From assembly GCA_029212405.1 (NCBI GenBank), contig JARGNR010000023.1, positions 1 through 64,000 on the forward strand: DNA of 64,000 nt. The letters are read 5' to 3'. The translations under genes and the position numbers were made by a program. Position 1 is the first letter of the stretch, and each line of letters opens with the position of its first letter. The notes beneath the pieces are model-generated. The model was not told where the DNA came from. It made no database searches and saw only the letters and a program-made list of their open reading frames with translations. Below, in pieces: positions 62,412 to 64,000 of the stretch. The stretch comes from Saprospiraceae bacterium (GTDB lineage: Bacteria; Bacteroidota; Bacteroidia; Chitinophagales; Saprospiraceae).

Positions 62412-64000
62412 TTATCCTTTCACTTTCTTGCTATACGGTTCATTCATGTTATAAAACATAAATCCAATCGCATCAGAAGCCTCCTCAATTATTTTAGCCG
62501 TTGGTTTTCCAGCTCCGTGCCCTGCTGATTTTTCGATTCTAACTAGAACAGGTGCATCGCCATTATGCTTGCTTTGTAGTTCTGCCCCAAATTTAAATGA
62601 GTGAGCCGGTACTACTCTATCATCATGATCCGCTGTCATCACCATTGTTGCTGGATACGCGGTTTCTTTTACGTTATGCAATGGAGAATACTTGATCAGA
62701 TATTCAAAATCTTCTGGATTGTCGGACCTTCCATAATCCGTCGCCCAAAAGTGTCCAATTGTAAATTCATGATATCTCAACATATCCAATACTCCAACTC
62801 TAGGAAAAGCAACCGCAAATAAATCTGGTCGTTGAGTCATCGATGCTCCAACCAAGAGTCCACCATTAGATCCTCCTTCTATTGCTAATTTTTCAGAGGA
62901 TGTATAGTTATTCTCAATCAAAAACTCAGCCGCTCCGATAAAATCATCGAAAACATTTTGCTTCTGCCCTTTTGTACCAGCCTTATGCCACTCTTTACCA
63001 AATTCACCTCCTCCACGGATATTGGCTACAACATAAACCCCATCATTTTCTAATAATGGCAATCTAGTCAAAGAAAAAGAAGGAGTAATAGAAATATCAA
63101 ATCCGCCATATCCATATAATAATGTAGGTCGCTTTCCATCCAATTTCAACCCCTTTCTCATTGTAATAAACATAGGTATTTTGGTTCCATCTTTACTAGT
63201 AAACCACTCTTGTTTAGTTTCATAACTGTCTGAATCAAAATCAACTGTAGGTTGTCTAAAAATCTCAGATTCCATGGTTTCAGTATTCAACATATATATA
63301 GTCGAAGGCCTGGTGAATGAAGTAAAAGAGTAGAATCCAATCTTATCAGATTTTTTGCCACTTACACCACCTCCTGAACCAATTCCCGGAAGCTTAAGAT
63401 CTTGTAGGTATTTTCCATTTAGGTCGAAAACTTTCACTTGTGAACTCGCATTATGCATGTAAGAAGCAAACATTTTGTTCCCTACTATCGATATACCTCT
63501 CAATGGGTCATCTGATTCTGGTATAATCGTCTTCCAGTTCTCTTTCGAAGGATTCTTAGAATCAATGGAAATCACCTTTTGTTTAGGAGCATCATTATTT
63601 GTAGTAAATAAGAGTTCATCACCGTTATTATCAATAAATGAGTAATCCGAATCAAAACCTTCCACCACCTTAATAATCTTTTCTGCATCGTTATCTAAAT
63701 CAATAAATGCAAGTTCATTTCCGCTTGTTGATTCTGACATATTTAAGATTAAAAACCGTTCATCTTCAGAGCTTTGAGCATATACATTGCGCATTGGATT
63801 TTCATTGTCAACATATATTAGCTTATCATTCGCTTGATCATCTCCAACTTTATGATAGTATAGAGAATGATGTGTATTACTGGCTGATAACTCATCTCCT
63901 TCCTTTGGTGTAGGAAAACGACTGTAGTAAAAACCATCCCCTTTCCATGAAAAGCCAGAAAACTTTATCCATTCAAGTCGATCTTCCATTACTTCCCCAG
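62412..64000 (-). CDS. Prolyl oligopeptidase (S9A), partial, N-terminus beyond the right edge
   Basis: The open frame runs off the window; the first ATG inside (63989) is internal, since the codons GEV before it are also open and the family needs about 170 more residues. Visible: propeller repeats, then the hydrolase with Ser in EGGSNGGLLVGA, Asp in MVMTADHDDRVVP and His in KSAGHGAGKP. Cuts short peptides after proline. A signal peptide, if any, is outside the window. It is distinct from the oligopeptidase B-type gene at 1019. Confidence 0.93.
   Translation of the reverse strand, partial: GEVMEDRLEWIKFSGFSWKGDGFYYSRFPTPKEGDELSASNTHHSLYYHKVGDDQANDKLIYVDNENPMRNVYAQSSEDERFLILNMSESTSGNELAFIDLDNDAEKIIKVVEGFDSDYSFIDNNGDELLFTTNNDAPKQKVISIDSKNPSKENWKTIIPESDDPLRGISIVGNKMFASYMHNASSQVKVFDLNGKYLQDLKLPGIGSGGGVSGKKSDKIGFYSFTSFTRPSTIYMLNTETMESEIFRQPTVDFDSDSYETKQEWFTSKDGTKIPMFITMRKGLKLDGKRPTLLYGYGGFDISITPSFSLTRLPLLENDGVYVVANIRGGGEFGKEWHKAGTKGQKQNVFDDFIGAAEFLIENNYTSSEKLAIEGGSNGGLLVGASMTQRPDLFAVAFPRVGVLDMLRYHEFTIGHFWATDYGRSDNPEDFEYLIKYSPLHNVKETAYPATMVMTADHDDRVVPAHSFKFGAELQSKHNGDAPVLVRIEKSAGHGAGKPTAKIIEEASDAIGFMFYNMNEPYSKKVKG

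Overview
The window comes from an AT-rich chromosome of a member of the phylum Bacteroidota, most likely a free-living, probably marine relative of the Saprospiraceae (inference). The support is: type IX secretion C-terminal sorting domains on two exported proteins (41311-43902 and 56758-58374); a GldG-type gliding-motility protein; the phylum-typical run tRNA-Arg, rpmB, rpmG, DUF4295, ftsY; many lipoproteins; several TTG start codons; and at least a dozen copies of the Bacteroidota promoter -7 element TAnnTTTG placed a few tens of bases before genes.

Most of the window is ordinary housekeeping. 1-9115: MATE exporter, S9 oligopeptidase, ABC exporter, acyl-CoA thioesterase, lipB, M48 protease, pssA, rhodanese lipoprotein. 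9123-10525: a conserved hypothetical gene broken by a frameshift. 19722-24953: msrA/msrB, ung, a Fur-family regulator, a RelA/SpoT enzyme, an outer-membrane protein. 25067-35333: a small lipoprotein, lolD-like ATPase, DUF389 protein, Cry-DASH photolyase, a SCO1/cytochrome c cassette, purM, ychF between two RsuA-family pseudouridine synthases. 35341-38475: a two-component system with a membrane protein and an unknown protein ending in a CPPFC motif. 38693-46212: a small frameshifted protein, a frameshifted peptide-binding lipoprotein, ribH, a T9SS-exported propeller protein, an orphan TRAP binding protein, a WbqC-like protein. 46256-56586: dynamin-like GTPase, gldG/DUF4340, a thioredoxin lipoprotein, an SDR enzyme, and trpB-trpA-DAHP synthase. 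56758-64000: S8 protease, the ribosomal protein operon, ftsY, small enzymes, and a prolyl oligopeptidase cut by the window edge.

The standout is 11007-19575, which I read as a ribosomal peptide (RiPP) biosynthetic locus of unusual design. In order it encodes an S53 (sedolisin) protease without signal peptide; a 1119-residue protein with a charged N-terminal leader followed by about 1000 residues very rich in Thr (about 200) and Cys (about 90), built of tandem modules punctuated by AQAQ/QPQA-type linkers; a terminator-like hairpin; an aminoglycoside-phosphotransferase-fold kinase; a HopA1-family protein; and a LanC-like cyclase with all three zinc ligands. The kinase and HopA1 pair are the kinase and phospho-Thr/Ser lyase of class V lanthipeptides and thioviridamide-type RiPPs. 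Here they sit with a zinc LanC cyclase and a giant multi-core substrate. The inferred chemistry is phosphorylation and elimination of Thr to dehydrobutyrine, LanC-directed addition of Cys to form many methyllanthionine rings, and cutting of the chain, possibly by the S53 protease at the linkers.

Three genes (near 10.2, 38.85 and 39.06 kb) carry apparent frameshifts. These are either decaying genes or sequence errors.
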